From the NCBI GenBank assembly GCA_963608705.1, contig CAVDHB010000024.1, positions 1 to 51,585 of the forward strand: a stretch of 51,585 nucleotides of DNA, given 5' to 3'. This stretch comes from CAVDHB01 sp963608705 (GTDB lineage Bacteria; Bacteroidota; Bacteroidia; Bacteroidales; Bacteroidaceae). Both the position numbers and the translations under genes were made by a program. Below the pieces are notes generated by a model that was not told where the DNA came from, searched no databases, and was given only the letters and a program-made list of their open reading frames with translations. Positions 31,958 through 39,673 of this stretch are shown here, piece after piece. The first letter of the stretch is position 1. Every line of letters begins with the position of its first letter.

Positions 31958-32521
31958 ATGAATTTGAAATATCTACTAATGCAGCAGTGCGCCTCATGGG
32001 ACGGACTGAAGGCGGGTCTCGTGTGGGGAGCCGCTTTTCTGTGTTCCATCTACGGCATGTCGAATATGCTTCTCAGCTTGGCGGGAAACGTGCTGGTGGT
32101 GTTCAGTCCTTTCCTTGTGTACCGTTGGGCGAGAAGACGCCGGGAACTTGTCGAGGGCGGACTGACATACGGGCAGGCTTTCTATTATTTCATTTGCGTC
32201 TATTTTTATGCCTCGGTGATTATGGCGGCTGTGCAGTTCGTGTATTTCTCCTGGATGGACGGAGGATATTTGTACAGGCTGTACGCTGAAATGCTCCGTC
32301 AGCCTGCCTATCAACAGTTGTTCCGCCAGATGGGAGAGGGCGTGAGTATGGATGCCATGCTGGCCAGTTTCAAGGCTGCCACTATGCGTCCTGCGGGACT
32401 GGTGTTCGGCTTCATGGGGATGCACATCCTCATAGGCTTCGTGCTGTCTCTTCTCTCCGCATTGTTTTTGCGAAGGAAAAGTTCCAGTGGACGACTGACT
32501 GACACACAGAATATAAACTAA
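31958..32521 (+). CDS. DUF4199 membrane protein
   Basis: A 187-residue membrane protein with four hydrophobic helices and the N-terminal MQQCASWDGLKAGLVWG region typical of DUF4199, a Bacteroidetes family of unknown function. The ATG at 31958 follows the promoter; the reading frame is open far upstream across the tRNA-Thr and SRP RNA genes, which is fortuitous. It is followed after 5 bp by a glycosyltransferase gene, a frequent neighbour of this family, which suggests a role in the same membrane lipid-glycan process. Confidence 0.85.
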   Translation: MNLKYLLMQQCASWDGLKAGLVWGAAFLCSIYGMSNMLLSLAGNVLVVFSPFLVYRWARRRRELVEGGLTYGQAFYYFICVYFYASVIMAAVQFVYFSWMDGGYLYRLYAEMLRQPAYQQLFRQMGEGVSMDAMLASFKAATMRPAGLVFGFMGMHILIGFVLSLLSALFLRRKSSSGRLTDTQNIN

Positions 32522-32526
32522 ACACA

Positions 32527-33480
32527 ATGGATATATCAGTAGTAGTACCTTTATATAATGAGGCCGAGTCATTGCCAGAGCTGTACAGCTGGATAGACCG
32601 GGTGATGAAGGCCAATGGCTTTACATACGAGGTGATTTTCGTGAACGACGGCAGTACGGACAACTCCTGGGAGGTAATCGAGAACCTGCGGAAGGCTTCG
32701 CCGATGGTGAAGGGCATCAAGTTCCGCCGCAATTACGGGAAGTCGCCAGCCTTGTACTGTGGCTTTCAGAAGGCGGAAGGAGATGTGGTCATCACGATGG
32801 ACGCTGACTTGCAGGACTCGCCTGACGAGATACCCGGACTGTACAATATGATTACACAGGACGGATACGACCTTGTGTCGGGATATAAGAAGAAACGGTA
32901 CGACCCGCTTTCGAAGACCATTCCCACCAAGCTGTTCAACGCCACGGCGCGTAAGGTGTCGGGCATCCCTAACTTGCACGACTTCAATTGCGGACTGAAA
33001 GCCTATCGCAAGGAAGTGGTGAAGAACATTGAGGTGTATGGTGAGATGCACCGTTACATTCCTTATTTGGCCAAGAATGCGGGATTCTCCAAGATTGGCG
33101 AGAAGGTGGTGCATCACCGTCCCAGAAAGTACGGGAAAACCAAGTTCGGTCTTGACCGCTTCGTGAACGGTTATCTTGACTTGCTCACCCTGTGGTTCAT
33201 TTCACGCTTCGGCAAGAAACCTATGCACATCTTCGGCTCAATGGGTTCTCTGATGTTCGTGTTGGGTTTCATTTCCATTATCGTGGTGGGTGTCCATAAG
33301 CTCGTGGCCATGTACTCTGGAAACGACTACCGGCTGGTAACGGACTCTCCCTATTTCTTCATTGCTCTGACAATGATGATATTAGGTACACAGTTGTTTG
33401 TGGCTGGCTTCTTGGGTGACTTGCTTTCCCGCAACTCGCCGGAGCGCAATAAATACCAAATAGAGAAGGAAATCGGATGA
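32527..33480 (+). CDS. GT2 family glycosyltransferase, DPM1/GtrB-like
   Basis: A 317-residue membrane glycosyltransferase. The N-terminal GT-A domain has VVVPLYNEAESLPEL, NDGSTDNS and the metal-binding DAD at 92-94 (MDADLQDSP). Two transmembrane helices follow (about 232-255 and 268-290), as in polyprenyl-phosphate glucosyltransferases such as GtrB. It probably transfers a sugar from a nucleotide donor to undecaprenyl phosphate at the inner face of the membrane. It overlaps the downstream DUF6452 gene by ATGA, and the DUF4199 gene is 5 bp upstream. Confidence 0.9.
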   Translation: MDISVVVPLYNEAESLPELYSWIDRVMKANGFTYEVIFVNDGSTDNSWEVIENLRKASPMVKGIKFRRNYGKSPALYCGFQKAEGDVVITMDADLQDSPDEIPGLYNMITQDGYDLVSGYKKKRYDPLSKTIPTKLFNATARKVSGIPNLHDFNCGLKAYRKEVVKNIEVYGEMHRYIPYLAKNAGFSKIGEKVVHHRPRKYGKTKFGLDRFVNGYLDLLTLWFISRFGKKPMHIFGSMGSLMFVLGFISIIVVGVHKLVAMYSGNDYRLVTDSPYFFIALTMMILGTQLFVAGFLGDLLSRNSPERNKYQIEKEIG

Positions 33481-33980
33481 GAGGAAATTGGTTGGCTGGA
33501 GGATTGGCAGCGGTTTTCGCCGTTTTGGGAATGGCTGCGTGTTCCGATGTGAACTGTTCTTCGCAGGGTTCTTCCTATGCGAACTATGTGTTTGCCGACC
33601 GTCTGGATTCCACCGTGTCGCTCTTGGACACGCTGAGTGTGGGTACCACCATGCTCAATGGGAAGGACACTGTCTTGCTGAACCGTCTGATAGGTGCGAA
33701 GGAAATGTCGCTGCCTGTCAGCTCGTCATTAGCCGAGGACACGCTGTATTTTTATTTCTTCCGTCGGAATCAGTTGGACACCTTGTGGATACGTCATTCC
33801 AATGTGCCTTATTTCTCCTCTCCTGAGTGTGGCATCTCCGTGGCTCATTCTGTGGAGGGTGTCCGCTACACGAGGCATTTCATAGATACGGTTCAAATAT
33901 TAAACAAAGAAATCAGTGCGAAGAGTGTGCAAAATTTCAAGATTCGTTTTAACGTGCTGGCTACTGATACTGAGTGGTAG
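33477..33980 (+). CDS. DUF6452 lipoprotein
   Basis: A 167-residue protein with a lipoprotein-like signal (MRGNWLAGGLAAVFAVLGMAAC, Cys22) and a small beta-rich mature domain resembling DUF6452. Conserved features are the early Cys-containing SDVNCSSQGSSYANYVF and the GISVAHSVEGVRYTRHFIDTV strand pair split by turns. Its function is unknown. It starts inside the glycosyltransferase stop codon and its 3' end overlaps the DUF6048 gene by about 65 bp, so the three are translationally linked. Confidence 0.8.
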   Translation: MRGNWLAGGLAAVFAVLGMAACSDVNCSSQGSSYANYVFADRLDSTVSLLDTLSVGTTMLNGKDTVLLNRLIGAKEMSLPVSSSLAEDTLYFYFFRRNQLDTLWIRHSNVPYFSSPECGISVAHSVEGVRYTRHFIDTVQILNKEISAKSVQNFKIRFNVLATDTEW

Positions 33981-34800
33981 TGCGGGAAGACTGCTTGCGC
34001 AGGAGAACCCTCAGCAACGTCCCGTGCCTGTGAAAGTGCCGAGAGGATGGACACCAAAGGTGGACGAGAAAGGCAAAAAGAAGACTGAGAAATTAGTGGG
34101 AAAGGAAAAAGCCCTGCAAGGTTTGTCGCTGTCTTTCGATGTCTATAACTTCGCCACTCGTTTCTTGGGAAGCTATGGCGGTCCAGAAGCAGCATTAAGG
34201 GTGAACTTGTGGCATACCTATTTTCCGGTCTTTGAGGCAGGAGTGGGTATGACAAACCATACGGATGATGAGACGAACGTGAACTACAAGACTAATGCGC
34301 CTTACTTTCGTATTGGTATTGACAAGAATATGTTGCGGGACAAAAAGGACTTCTGTCGCTTGTATGCTGGCTTCCGCTACGGATTCTCTCCTTTTAAATA
34401 CAGCGTGAAAGCACCGCCGGTTACGGATCCCATCTGGGGTGGGCAGTATTCTTTGAATCAGACAGGGGTATCTGCCACTTGGGGATGGCTCGAAGTGGGA
34501 ATAGGACTGGATGTACGTGTCTGGCGGAATCTCCATTTAGGGTTAGGCGCACGGTACAAGGCGAAACTCCATACTTCTAAAAACGAGTTCTCAGAGCCGT
34601 GGTATGTGCCGGGGTACGGACTTAGCGGAAGTCATTGGGCGTTGAATTACAGCGTGATATTCGACCTCTCCCGAGGAAACGGAAAAAAGAAGAAAGCGGT
34701 ACAAGTAACTCCGGCTGCCTCAACCATCAAAAGGGAAAAGCCGGAAACACCGACCACACCGAAAGCGGCGGGAAAGCGGAATAAACATGAGACTAAGTAA
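33916..34800 (+). CDS. DUF6048 putative outer-membrane protein
   Basis: A 294-residue protein with a cleavable signal peptide (through GRLLAQ, about residue 29) and alternating hydrophobic strands (LSLSFDVYNFATRFLG, FPVFEAGVGMTN, CRLYAGFRYGFSPF), suggesting a small beta-barrel of the DUF6048 family. There is no ATG in frame near the start: GTG at 33916 (or GTG at 33925) gives a good signal peptide and overlaps the DUF6452 gene by about 65 bp. The C-terminus is Lys- and Pro-rich. Its function is unknown. It overlaps the ApbE-like gene downstream by 14 bp. Confidence 0.8.
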   Translation: MRRVCKISRFVLTCWLLILSGSAGRLLAQENPQQRPVPVKVPRGWTPKVDEKGKKKTEKLVGKEKALQGLSLSFDVYNFATRFLGSYGGPEAALRVNLWHTYFPVFEAGVGMTNHTDDETNVNYKTNAPYFRIGIDKNMLRDKKDFCRLYAGFRYGFSPFKYSVKAPPVTDPIWGGQYSLNQTGVSATWGWLEVGIGLDVRVWRNLHLGLGARYKAKLHTSKNEFSEPWYVPGYGLSGSHWALNYSVIFDLSRGNGKKKKAVQVTPAASTIKREKPETPTTPKAAGKRNKHETK

Positions 34801-35785
34801 ATACGTGATAACAGGATGGCTTCTCTGGTGGGGAGCCATCCTGTCTGTTTTGGGGAAGCCTGCGGTTTACCAATCAGATACAGGAAGGATTTTCGGCACT
34901 GTCTATCATATAAGGTATAGGCATACCGTGTTATTGTCAGACAGTGTGCGGGCTGTGCTTCAGTCCGTGGATGCTTCTCTCTCTAATTTTAATCCTTGTT
35001 CGGTGGTTTCACGCATGAACCAGAATGAGCTGGTAAGGGCGGACGCTCATTTTAAGACTGTCTATGAGTTGGCTCGGAAAGTCTCCTTGCAAACCCGAGG
35101 TGCTTTCGACATCACCGTCTCACCCTTGGTGAATCTTTGGGGCTTTGGCTTCAAGCGTGAAGGGGGAATTTCCAAGGAGAAGGTGGACAGTTTGCGGCAG
35201 TATGTGGGTTTTCGTAATGTTTCGCTGAAACAAGGGCTGCTCGTAAAGAAGTTTCCACAGACTATGCTCGACTTCAGTGCCATTGCCAAGGGCTACGGTT
35301 GCGACTGTGTGGCGCGTCTTTTCGACCGGCATCATATCAGGAATTATTTGATAGAGATAGGAGGGGAAGTCGTGGCAAAAGGAGAGAATGCACAGGGGGA
35401 TGCATGGAGAATAGGCATAGATATTCCAGAGGACAATCCATCGGGAGAGGATAGCAAAGTGCAGACGGTAGTGGCTTTGCACAGTGGAGGAATGGCTACG
35501 TCCGGCAATTACCGCAATTTCTATTATAAGGATGGACGGAAGTATGCGCATGAGATAGATCCTCACACGGGATATCCTGTGGTTCATTCGTTGCTTTCAG
35601 CTACGGTGGTAGCGGATAACTGCGCTTTGGCGGATGCGTATGCCACAGCTTTCATGGTGATGGGCGTGGAGAAGACGGTGCGTTTTCTGAAGCGTCATCC
35701 CTCGCTGCGGGCTTATCTCATTTACACCCATGAGGACGGTTCGTGGAAGGTGTGGAGCAATTTAGGCCATGCCAATGTTGGATAA
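34787..35785 (+). CDS. apbE: FAD:protein FMN transferase (ApbE family)
   Basis: A 332-residue ApbE-type flavinyltransferase. The signal peptide (to about residue 24) directs it to the periplasm. Conserved blocks include DASLSNFNPCSVVSRMN, GAFDITVSPLVNLWGFG, FSAIAKGYGCD and the C-terminal HEIDPHTGYPV with VVADNCALADAYATAFMVMG, which hold the FAD and metal ligands. ApbE attaches FMN to Thr/Ser of target proteins such as Rnf/Nqr subunits. No target gene lies in the window. It overlaps the DUF6048 gene by 14 bp and ends just before the promoter of the nitroreductase gene. Confidence 0.92.
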   Translation: MRLSKYVITGWLLWWGAILSVLGKPAVYQSDTGRIFGTVYHIRYRHTVLLSDSVRAVLQSVDASLSNFNPCSVVSRMNQNELVRADAHFKTVYELARKVSLQTRGAFDITVSPLVNLWGFGFKREGGISKEKVDSLRQYVGFRNVSLKQGLLVKKFPQTMLDFSAIAKGYGCDCVARLFDRHHIRNYLIEIGGEVVAKGENAQGDAWRIGIDIPEDNPSGEDSKVQTVVALHSGGMATSGNYRNFYYKDGRKYAHEIDPHTGYPVVHSLLSATVVADNCALADAYATAFMVMGVEKTVRFLKRHPSLRAYLIYTHEDGSWKVWSNLGHANVG

Positions 35786-35808
35786 CTCCCTAAAAAGAAG
35801 TATTTTTG
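35778..35808 (+). promoter_or_regulatory. Promoter of the nitroreductase gene
   Basis: TTG (35778-35780), 20 bp, TATTTTTG (35801-35808). The -33 element lies inside the last codons of the apbE-like gene. Confidence 0.8.
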
Positions 35809-35831
35809 CGGGGAAATAAAACATAAAAGAC

Positions 35832-36356
35832 ATGGAAAACGAAGTATTGGAGTGCATTCGCACACGGCGGAGTATCCGTCGCTATAAGAAAGAGCAGATA
35901 ACGGACGAGGAATTGAAGACCGTACTGGAGGCCGGCACATGGGCGCCTACGTCCAAGGGACTACAGGCACCTTATATCGTGGCGGTGCAGAACAAGGAGT
36001 TAATGGCCAAACTCGTGAAAATGAACGCCGAGATAATGGGAGTGGAAAGTAATCCTTACTATGATGCTCCCACGATTATCCTTGTGTTTGCTCCCGTGGC
36101 CTACGGCAAGGGGTTGCAGGATGGTAGCTGCGTTTTGGAGAATATGATGCTTGCGGCACATTCCATCGGATTGGCTACTTGTTGGATTAACCGTGAGATT
36201 GAGATGTTTCAGACGGAAGAAGGAAAGGAATGGATGAAAGAGATGGGGCTTCCCGAAGGTCTGCAAGGCATCGGTGCTTTGTCTATCGGTTATGCCGCCA
36301 GTCAGCCGCATACCGTAAAGGAAAGAAAGGCGGATTATTATCGGGTGATTAAATAA
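35832..36356 (+). CDS. Nitroreductase family protein
   Basis: A 174-residue FMN-dependent nitroreductase-fold protein. The N-terminal ECIRTRRSIRRYKKEQI segment binds FMN phosphate, WAPTSKGLQAPYIVAVQ forms the second block, and GLATCWINR the third. Family members reduce nitro compounds, quinones or flavins using NAD(P)H. It is monocistronic between its own promoter and the terminator at 36374-36413. The natural substrate is unknown. Confidence 0.9.
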   Translation: MENEVLECIRTRRSIRRYKKEQITDEELKTVLEAGTWAPTSKGLQAPYIVAVQNKELMAKLVKMNAEIMGVESNPYYDAPTIILVFAPVAYGKGLQDGSCVLENMMLAAHSIGLATCWINREIEMFQTEEGKEWMKEMGLPEGLQGIGALSIGYAASQPHTVKERKADYYRVIK

Positions 36357-36373
36357 AACAAACCATAAAAGTA

Positions 36374-36413
36374 ATAGTCCCGGACAAGTTCAGTTTGTCC
36401 GGGGGCTATTTTT
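36374..36413 (+). terminator. Terminator after the nitroreductase gene
   Basis: Stem ATAGTCCCGGACAA / TTGTCCGGGGGCTAT followed by TTTTT. It may also serve the convergent toxin-antitoxin unit. Confidence 0.85.
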
Positions 36414-36430
36414 AGGGAAATATGCAATAG

Positions 36431-36787
36431 TCAAAGAATCCCGTTTCGTTTCATGATATCCGATAGTTCCTTTCCTTTGATAGTAGATTTCTCAGATTTG
36501 TCATAGATAGTAAGCAGACCTATTTCATCTTCTTGCTCATTTAAAATAACTGTATGGGTTATTATGCGGGCACCGCCGCTTTTACCTTTGCCTTTGGATG
36601 AGATAGCCAGACGAACTTTTCTTAATCCGTTTCCCAAATCAGTCCCTTGAGTAGGATTCTCTTTCAATGATATAATCAGTTCATCGATATCATCTAAAAT
36701 GCTACGGTATCGTTTCGCAAGTATTTTGACTTCTTTGCGGAAGAGGGGGTAGACTTTTATGTTAATATCCTTCTTTGCGCATTTCAT
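36431..36787 (-). CDS. RelE/HigB-type toxin
   Basis: A 118-residue basic protein with a RelE/ParE-superfamily fold: an N-terminal two-helix segment (PLFRKEVKILAKRYRSILDD) and a beta-sheet with LRKVRLAISSKGKGKSGGARIITH, ending in LTIYDKSEKSTI. Such toxins usually cleave mRNA on the ribosome. It is downstream of, and overlaps by 26 bp, a small gene for its probable antitoxin, so the order is antitoxin then toxin. The fold is recognised from pattern; activity is inferred. Confidence 0.82.
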   Translation of the reverse strand: MKCAKKDINIKVYPLFRKEVKILAKRYRSILDDIDELIISLKENPTQGTDLGNGLRKVRLAISSKGKGKSGGARIITHTVILNEQEDEIGLLTIYDKSEKSTIKGKELSDIMKRNGIL

Positions 36788-37022
36788 TACGAAAATCCTC
36801 CCAACTTTGAAGTTTCAGCTTTCCCTCCTTGTAAAGTTTCATGTCTTTACAAGTTTGGTCAAAATCGGCAAGTATTTCAGCCTTTGATTGACTTGCATCT
36901 TCTTCCGCTTTCTTTGAAATGAGTTTTTTTATGTATTTCACAACCTTCTTCATGCTTTTCTCATCGTCTGCTATGTAAGATAAGTTGCGTAACAGCTCCG
37001 CATTAAGTTCCATTGTTGTCAT
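36762..37022 (-). CDS. Putative antitoxin of the RelE-type pair
   Basis: An 86-residue, charged, mostly helical protein starting MTTMELNAELLRNLSYIADD, with a Lys-rich middle (KKVVKYIKKLISKKAEED) and a C-terminal tail suited to wrap the toxin. The start at 37022 (or 37013) is preferred because the longer frame extends through the promoter at 37042-37073. A DNA-binding fold is not obvious, so its identity as antitoxin rests on size, order and overlap with the toxin gene. Confidence 0.75.
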   Translation of the reverse strand: MTTMELNAELLRNLSYIADDEKSMKKVVKYIKKLISKKAEEDASQSKAEILADFDQTCKDMKLYKEGKLKLQSWEDFRNEMRKEGY

Positions 37023-37041
37023 AATCCTACTATTTATTGCG

Positions 37042-37073
37042 CAAAGATACTGAATAACAACTGATAAAACAAA
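37042..37073 (-). promoter_or_regulatory. Promoter of the toxin-antitoxin unit
   Basis: Minus-strand TATCTTTG (37042-37049) with TTTG 20 bp upstream (37070-37073). Confidence 0.8.
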
Positions 37074-37143
37074 CGTTGATGGTATGATTATGAATGATTT
37101 GTGGCGATTTTGTTTTATTGCAGAAGAAATAGTGTGTGGCTTC

Positions 37144-37175
37144 TTTGCGATTTGAAGAAAAAAGAAGTATCTTTG
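37144..37175 (+). promoter_or_regulatory. Promoter of the outer-membrane barrel gene, long leader
   Basis: TTTG (37144-37147), 20 bp, TATCTTTG (37168-37175). The leader of about 185 nt to the ATG at 37367 contains a 5'-terminal hairpin (GTTGTG/CACAAC) and a second one with GTCTC/GAGAC arms near 37329-37349. The 344-bp gap from 37023 holds no gene. Confidence 0.75.
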
Positions 37176-37366
37176 TGTTGTGATTCTCCACAACGGAAAA
37201 TTCACACAGGAAAGCGTTATTGATACTCATCCTTTTTATCGATTCCTTAGTGTAGATGTGAGAAGTCTGATAAGAGAATAAGCGATTTATAGTTCCCACA
37301 CTTTTCTAATAACAGGTTAATTAATAGGTCTCGTCGGGGAATGAGAGACGCAAAACAAGTAATGGA

Positions 37367-38098
37367 ATGAAATATCTTGCAAAGTTAGGTTTATGTGCAG
37401 CTTTGTTGTTTGGAGGCATGAGTGCTGTGCAAGCACAGAATCTTCAGGATGTGGTGTATTTGAAGAACGGTAGTATACTAAGGGGTATCATCATAGAACA
37501 GGTTCCCAATCAATCGTTGAAAATCAAGACGGCAGATGGTTCTGTATTTGTGTGCGAATTTCCGCAAGTCCTGAAAATTACCAAAGAAGAGCCTGTGGGT
37601 AAAAGTGGCCATGGTTCTATGTACAACCGATTTGCTTCCTCGTTTACCAGACCTGCCGGATATAGAGGTTTTGTGGATTTCGGAGGTGCAATTGGTACAG
37701 GAGACTTGGGAGATGGTGTGGTCTCTCTTTCCACCAGTCACGGCTATCAGTTTAATCCGTATCTTTTCCTAGGTGCCGGTATCGGGATGGAATACCATAC
37801 AAATTGGGAATCGTTCTTTGTACCCGTATTTGCAGATGTAAGAGGGTATATACTTCCCGGAAGGATTTCTCCTTATGTGGGATTGAAGGTCGGCTATTCT
37901 TTTGGAGACGGAAGTGGACTTTATTTGAATCCTACGGTGGGTGCCAGCTTTATGATTTCCAAGAAGTTCGCCATGAATCTTTCTTTGGGGTACAATTTGC
38001 AAAAGGCGGATATGGATTATTATTATAATGACTATTATATAGGGGAATCCAAGGAGAATATAGGAGGTTTCACAATCAAACTCGGTGTAGAGTTTTAG
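37367..38098 (+). CDS. Outer-membrane beta-barrel protein
   Basis: A 243-residue protein with a signal peptide (MKYLAKLGLCAALLFGGMSAVQAQ). A short N-terminal domain DVVYLKNGSILRGIIIEQ resembles the small beta-domain often found before Bacteroidetes porin-like barrels. The rest (from about residue 95) has alternating strands ending in GGFTIKLGVEF, a typical last barrel strand. Function is unknown; structural or transport roles are possible. It is monocistronic, with a long leader and a terminator at 38116-38152. Confidence 0.8.
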   Translation: MKYLAKLGLCAALLFGGMSAVQAQNLQDVVYLKNGSILRGIIIEQVPNQSLKIKTADGSVFVCEFPQVLKITKEEPVGKSGHGSMYNRFASSFTRPAGYRGFVDFGGAIGTGDLGDGVVSLSTSHGYQFNPYLFLGAGIGMEYHTNWESFFVPVFADVRGYILPGRISPYVGLKVGYSFGDGSGLYLNPTVGASFMISKKFAMNLSLGYNLQKADMDYYYNDYYIGESKENIGGFTIKLGVEF

Positions 38099-38115
38099 TG
38101 AATACTTTAAGTAGG

Positions 38116-38152
38116 AAAGCGTTGGACAACGTAAGCTGTTCAACGCTTTTTT
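38116..38152 (+). terminator. Terminator after the barrel gene
   Basis: Stem AAAGCGTTGGACA / TGTTCAACGCTTT followed by T residues. Confidence 0.85.
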
Positions 38153-38171
38153 CATGGATGTTTTTAAACGC

Positions 38172-38210
38172 CAAACAGCGGAACTTTCTTTTGGAAAGTC
38201 CCGCTGTTTG
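38172..38210 (-). terminator. Hairpin after tRNA-Gln
   Basis: A 17-bp stem CAAACAGCGGGACTTTC / GAAAGTTCCGCTGTTTG (minus strand, one mismatch) begins 5 nt after the tRNA 3' end. The T run is short (GTTT), so termination is likely but not ideal. Confidence 0.65.
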
Positions 38211-38214
38211 AAAG

Positions 38215-38285
38215 CTGATCTACGCCGATTCGAACGACGACAAACAGAACCAAAAACTGTTGTGCTACCATTACACCATAGATCA
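38215..38285 (-). tRNA. tRNA-Gln (anticodon TTG)
   Basis: A 71-nt cloverleaf: acceptor TGATCTA/TAGATCA, D arm GTGT/GCAC, anticodon arm ACAGT-TTTTGGT-TCTGT giving TTG, T loop TTCGAAT, discriminator G. No CCA is encoded. It reads CAA and probably CAG. Confidence 0.93.
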
Positions 38286-38314
38286 AACTTGATGTCCATT
38301 TACGTGAACAGGTG

Positions 38315-38345
38315 CAAAGGTACGTCTTTCTGTCGAACTGCGCAA
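38315..38345 (-). promoter_or_regulatory. Promoter of tRNA-Gln
   Basis: Minus-strand TACCTTTG (38315-38322) with TTG 20 bp upstream (38343-38345), starting 13 bp beyond the tyrS stop. Confidence 0.8.
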
Positions 38346-38357
38346 CTTTTTTAGTGT

Positions 38358-39656
38358 TTATTTTGCTATAAGCAGGAAATAATTCTTCTTTCCACGCTGT
38401 ACGATGAGGTATTTTCCGTCAATGAGGTCTTCTGTAGTCACAGGACGGTCGAAGGCGGAAAGTTTCTCTTTGTTCAGTGACACACCACCACCTTGGGTGA
38501 GCTTGCGCATTTCTCCTTTGGAGTTGAAGCACTTGGTGTCTTCTGCGAACAAGTCTACCGCTTTCATGCCAGCTCCTAATTTCTCTTTGGATACCTCGAA
38601 GTGGGGTACTCCGTCGAAAACACTCAGCAAGGTAGCCTCGTCCAGTTTCAACAAGCTGTCCTTGGTAGATTTTCCGAAGAGGATGTTGGATGCTTCCACT
38701 GCCACATCAAAGTCTTCCCGGCTGTGTACCATGACAGTCACTTCCTCCGCCAGTTTCTTCTGAAGGATACGGCGGCCAGGGTCTTCGTCATGCTGTGCTG
38801 TAAGGCTTTCTATTTCCTCTTTGGGCAGCGATGTGAATATCTTGATATAGCGTTTGGCGTCCTCGTCACTTACATTCAGCCAGAATTGGTAGAATTTGTA
38901 AGGAGTGGTATAGCGGCGGTCAAGCCAGATATTGCCCTGCTCTGTCTTGCCGAATTTGCGTCCGTCCGCTTTGGTAATCAGCGGGCAAGTCATGGCGAAA
39001 GCCTGTGCCTCGGCACCCAGAGTGCGGCGAATCAACTCTGTACCTGTGGTAATGTTTCCCCACTGGTCGGAGCCTCCCATCTGCAACTTACAGTTTTTGT
39101 GCTGATAGAGATAGAGGAAGTCGTAGCCTTGCAGGAGTTGGTAGGTGAATTCGGTGAAGGAAAGTCCGTCTCTGGCTTCTCCGTTAAGACGTTTCTGCAC
39201 GGAGTCTTTCGCCATCATGTAGTTCACGGTGATGTGCTTTCCGATTTCCCGGGCGAAGTCCAAGAATGAGAAGTCTTTCATCCAGTCGTAGTTGTCCACT
39301 AACTCCGCACGGTTGGGTGCGTCACTGTCGAAATCAAGGAAATGGGATAGTTGCGCTTTGATGCACGCCTCGTTGTGGCGGAGAGTTTCTTCCGTCAACA
39401 AGTTGCGTTCCGCACTTTTGCCAGAAGGGTCTCCAATCATTCCCGTGGCACCTCCCACCAATGCCAACGGCTTGTGACCGCAGCGTTGGAAGTGGCGAAG
39501 AATCATGATGCTGCACAAATGGCCAATGTGCAGTGAGTCGGCAGTGGGATCGAAGCCCACATAGGCTGTCGTCTTTTCCTTGGCTAATTGTTCTTCTGTT
39601 CCGGGCATGAGTTGGTGTACCATGCCACGCCATTTCAGTTCGTCTATGAAATTCAT
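38358..39656 (-). CDS. tyrS: Tyrosyl-tRNA synthetase
   Basis: A 432-residue class I synthetase of the usual bacterial length. The HIGH motif is HIGH at 43-46 (DPTADSLHIGH), the KMSKS-equivalent is KFGKT, and the specificity segment YDFLYLYQHKNCKLQMGGSDQWGN is split by short loops. A C-terminal S4 RNA-binding domain ends at KKNYFLLIAK. It charges tRNA-Tyr. It is the last gene of a ychF-lgt-tyrS run on the minus strand (17-bp gap to lgt). Confidence 0.96.
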   Translation of the reverse strand: MNFIDELKWRGMVHQLMPGTEEQLAKEKTTAYVGFDPTADSLHIGHLCSIMILRHFQRCGHKPLALVGGATGMIGDPSGKSAERNLLTEETLRHNEACIKAQLSHFLDFDSDAPNRAELVDNYDWMKDFSFLDFAREIGKHITVNYMMAKDSVQKRLNGEARDGLSFTEFTYQLLQGYDFLYLYQHKNCKLQMGGSDQWGNITTGTELIRRTLGAEAQAFAMTCPLITKADGRKFGKTEQGNIWLDRRYTTPYKFYQFWLNVSDEDAKRYIKIFTSLPKEEIESLTAQHDEDPGRRILQKKLAEEVTVMVHSREDFDVAVEASNILFGKSTKDSLLKLDEATLLSVFDGVPHFEVSKEKLGAGMKAVDLFAEDTKCFNSKGEMRKLTQGGGVSLNKEKLSAFDRPVTTEDLIDGKYLIVQRGKKNYFLLIAK

Positions 39657-39673
39657 ATCTGTATATGCTATGT

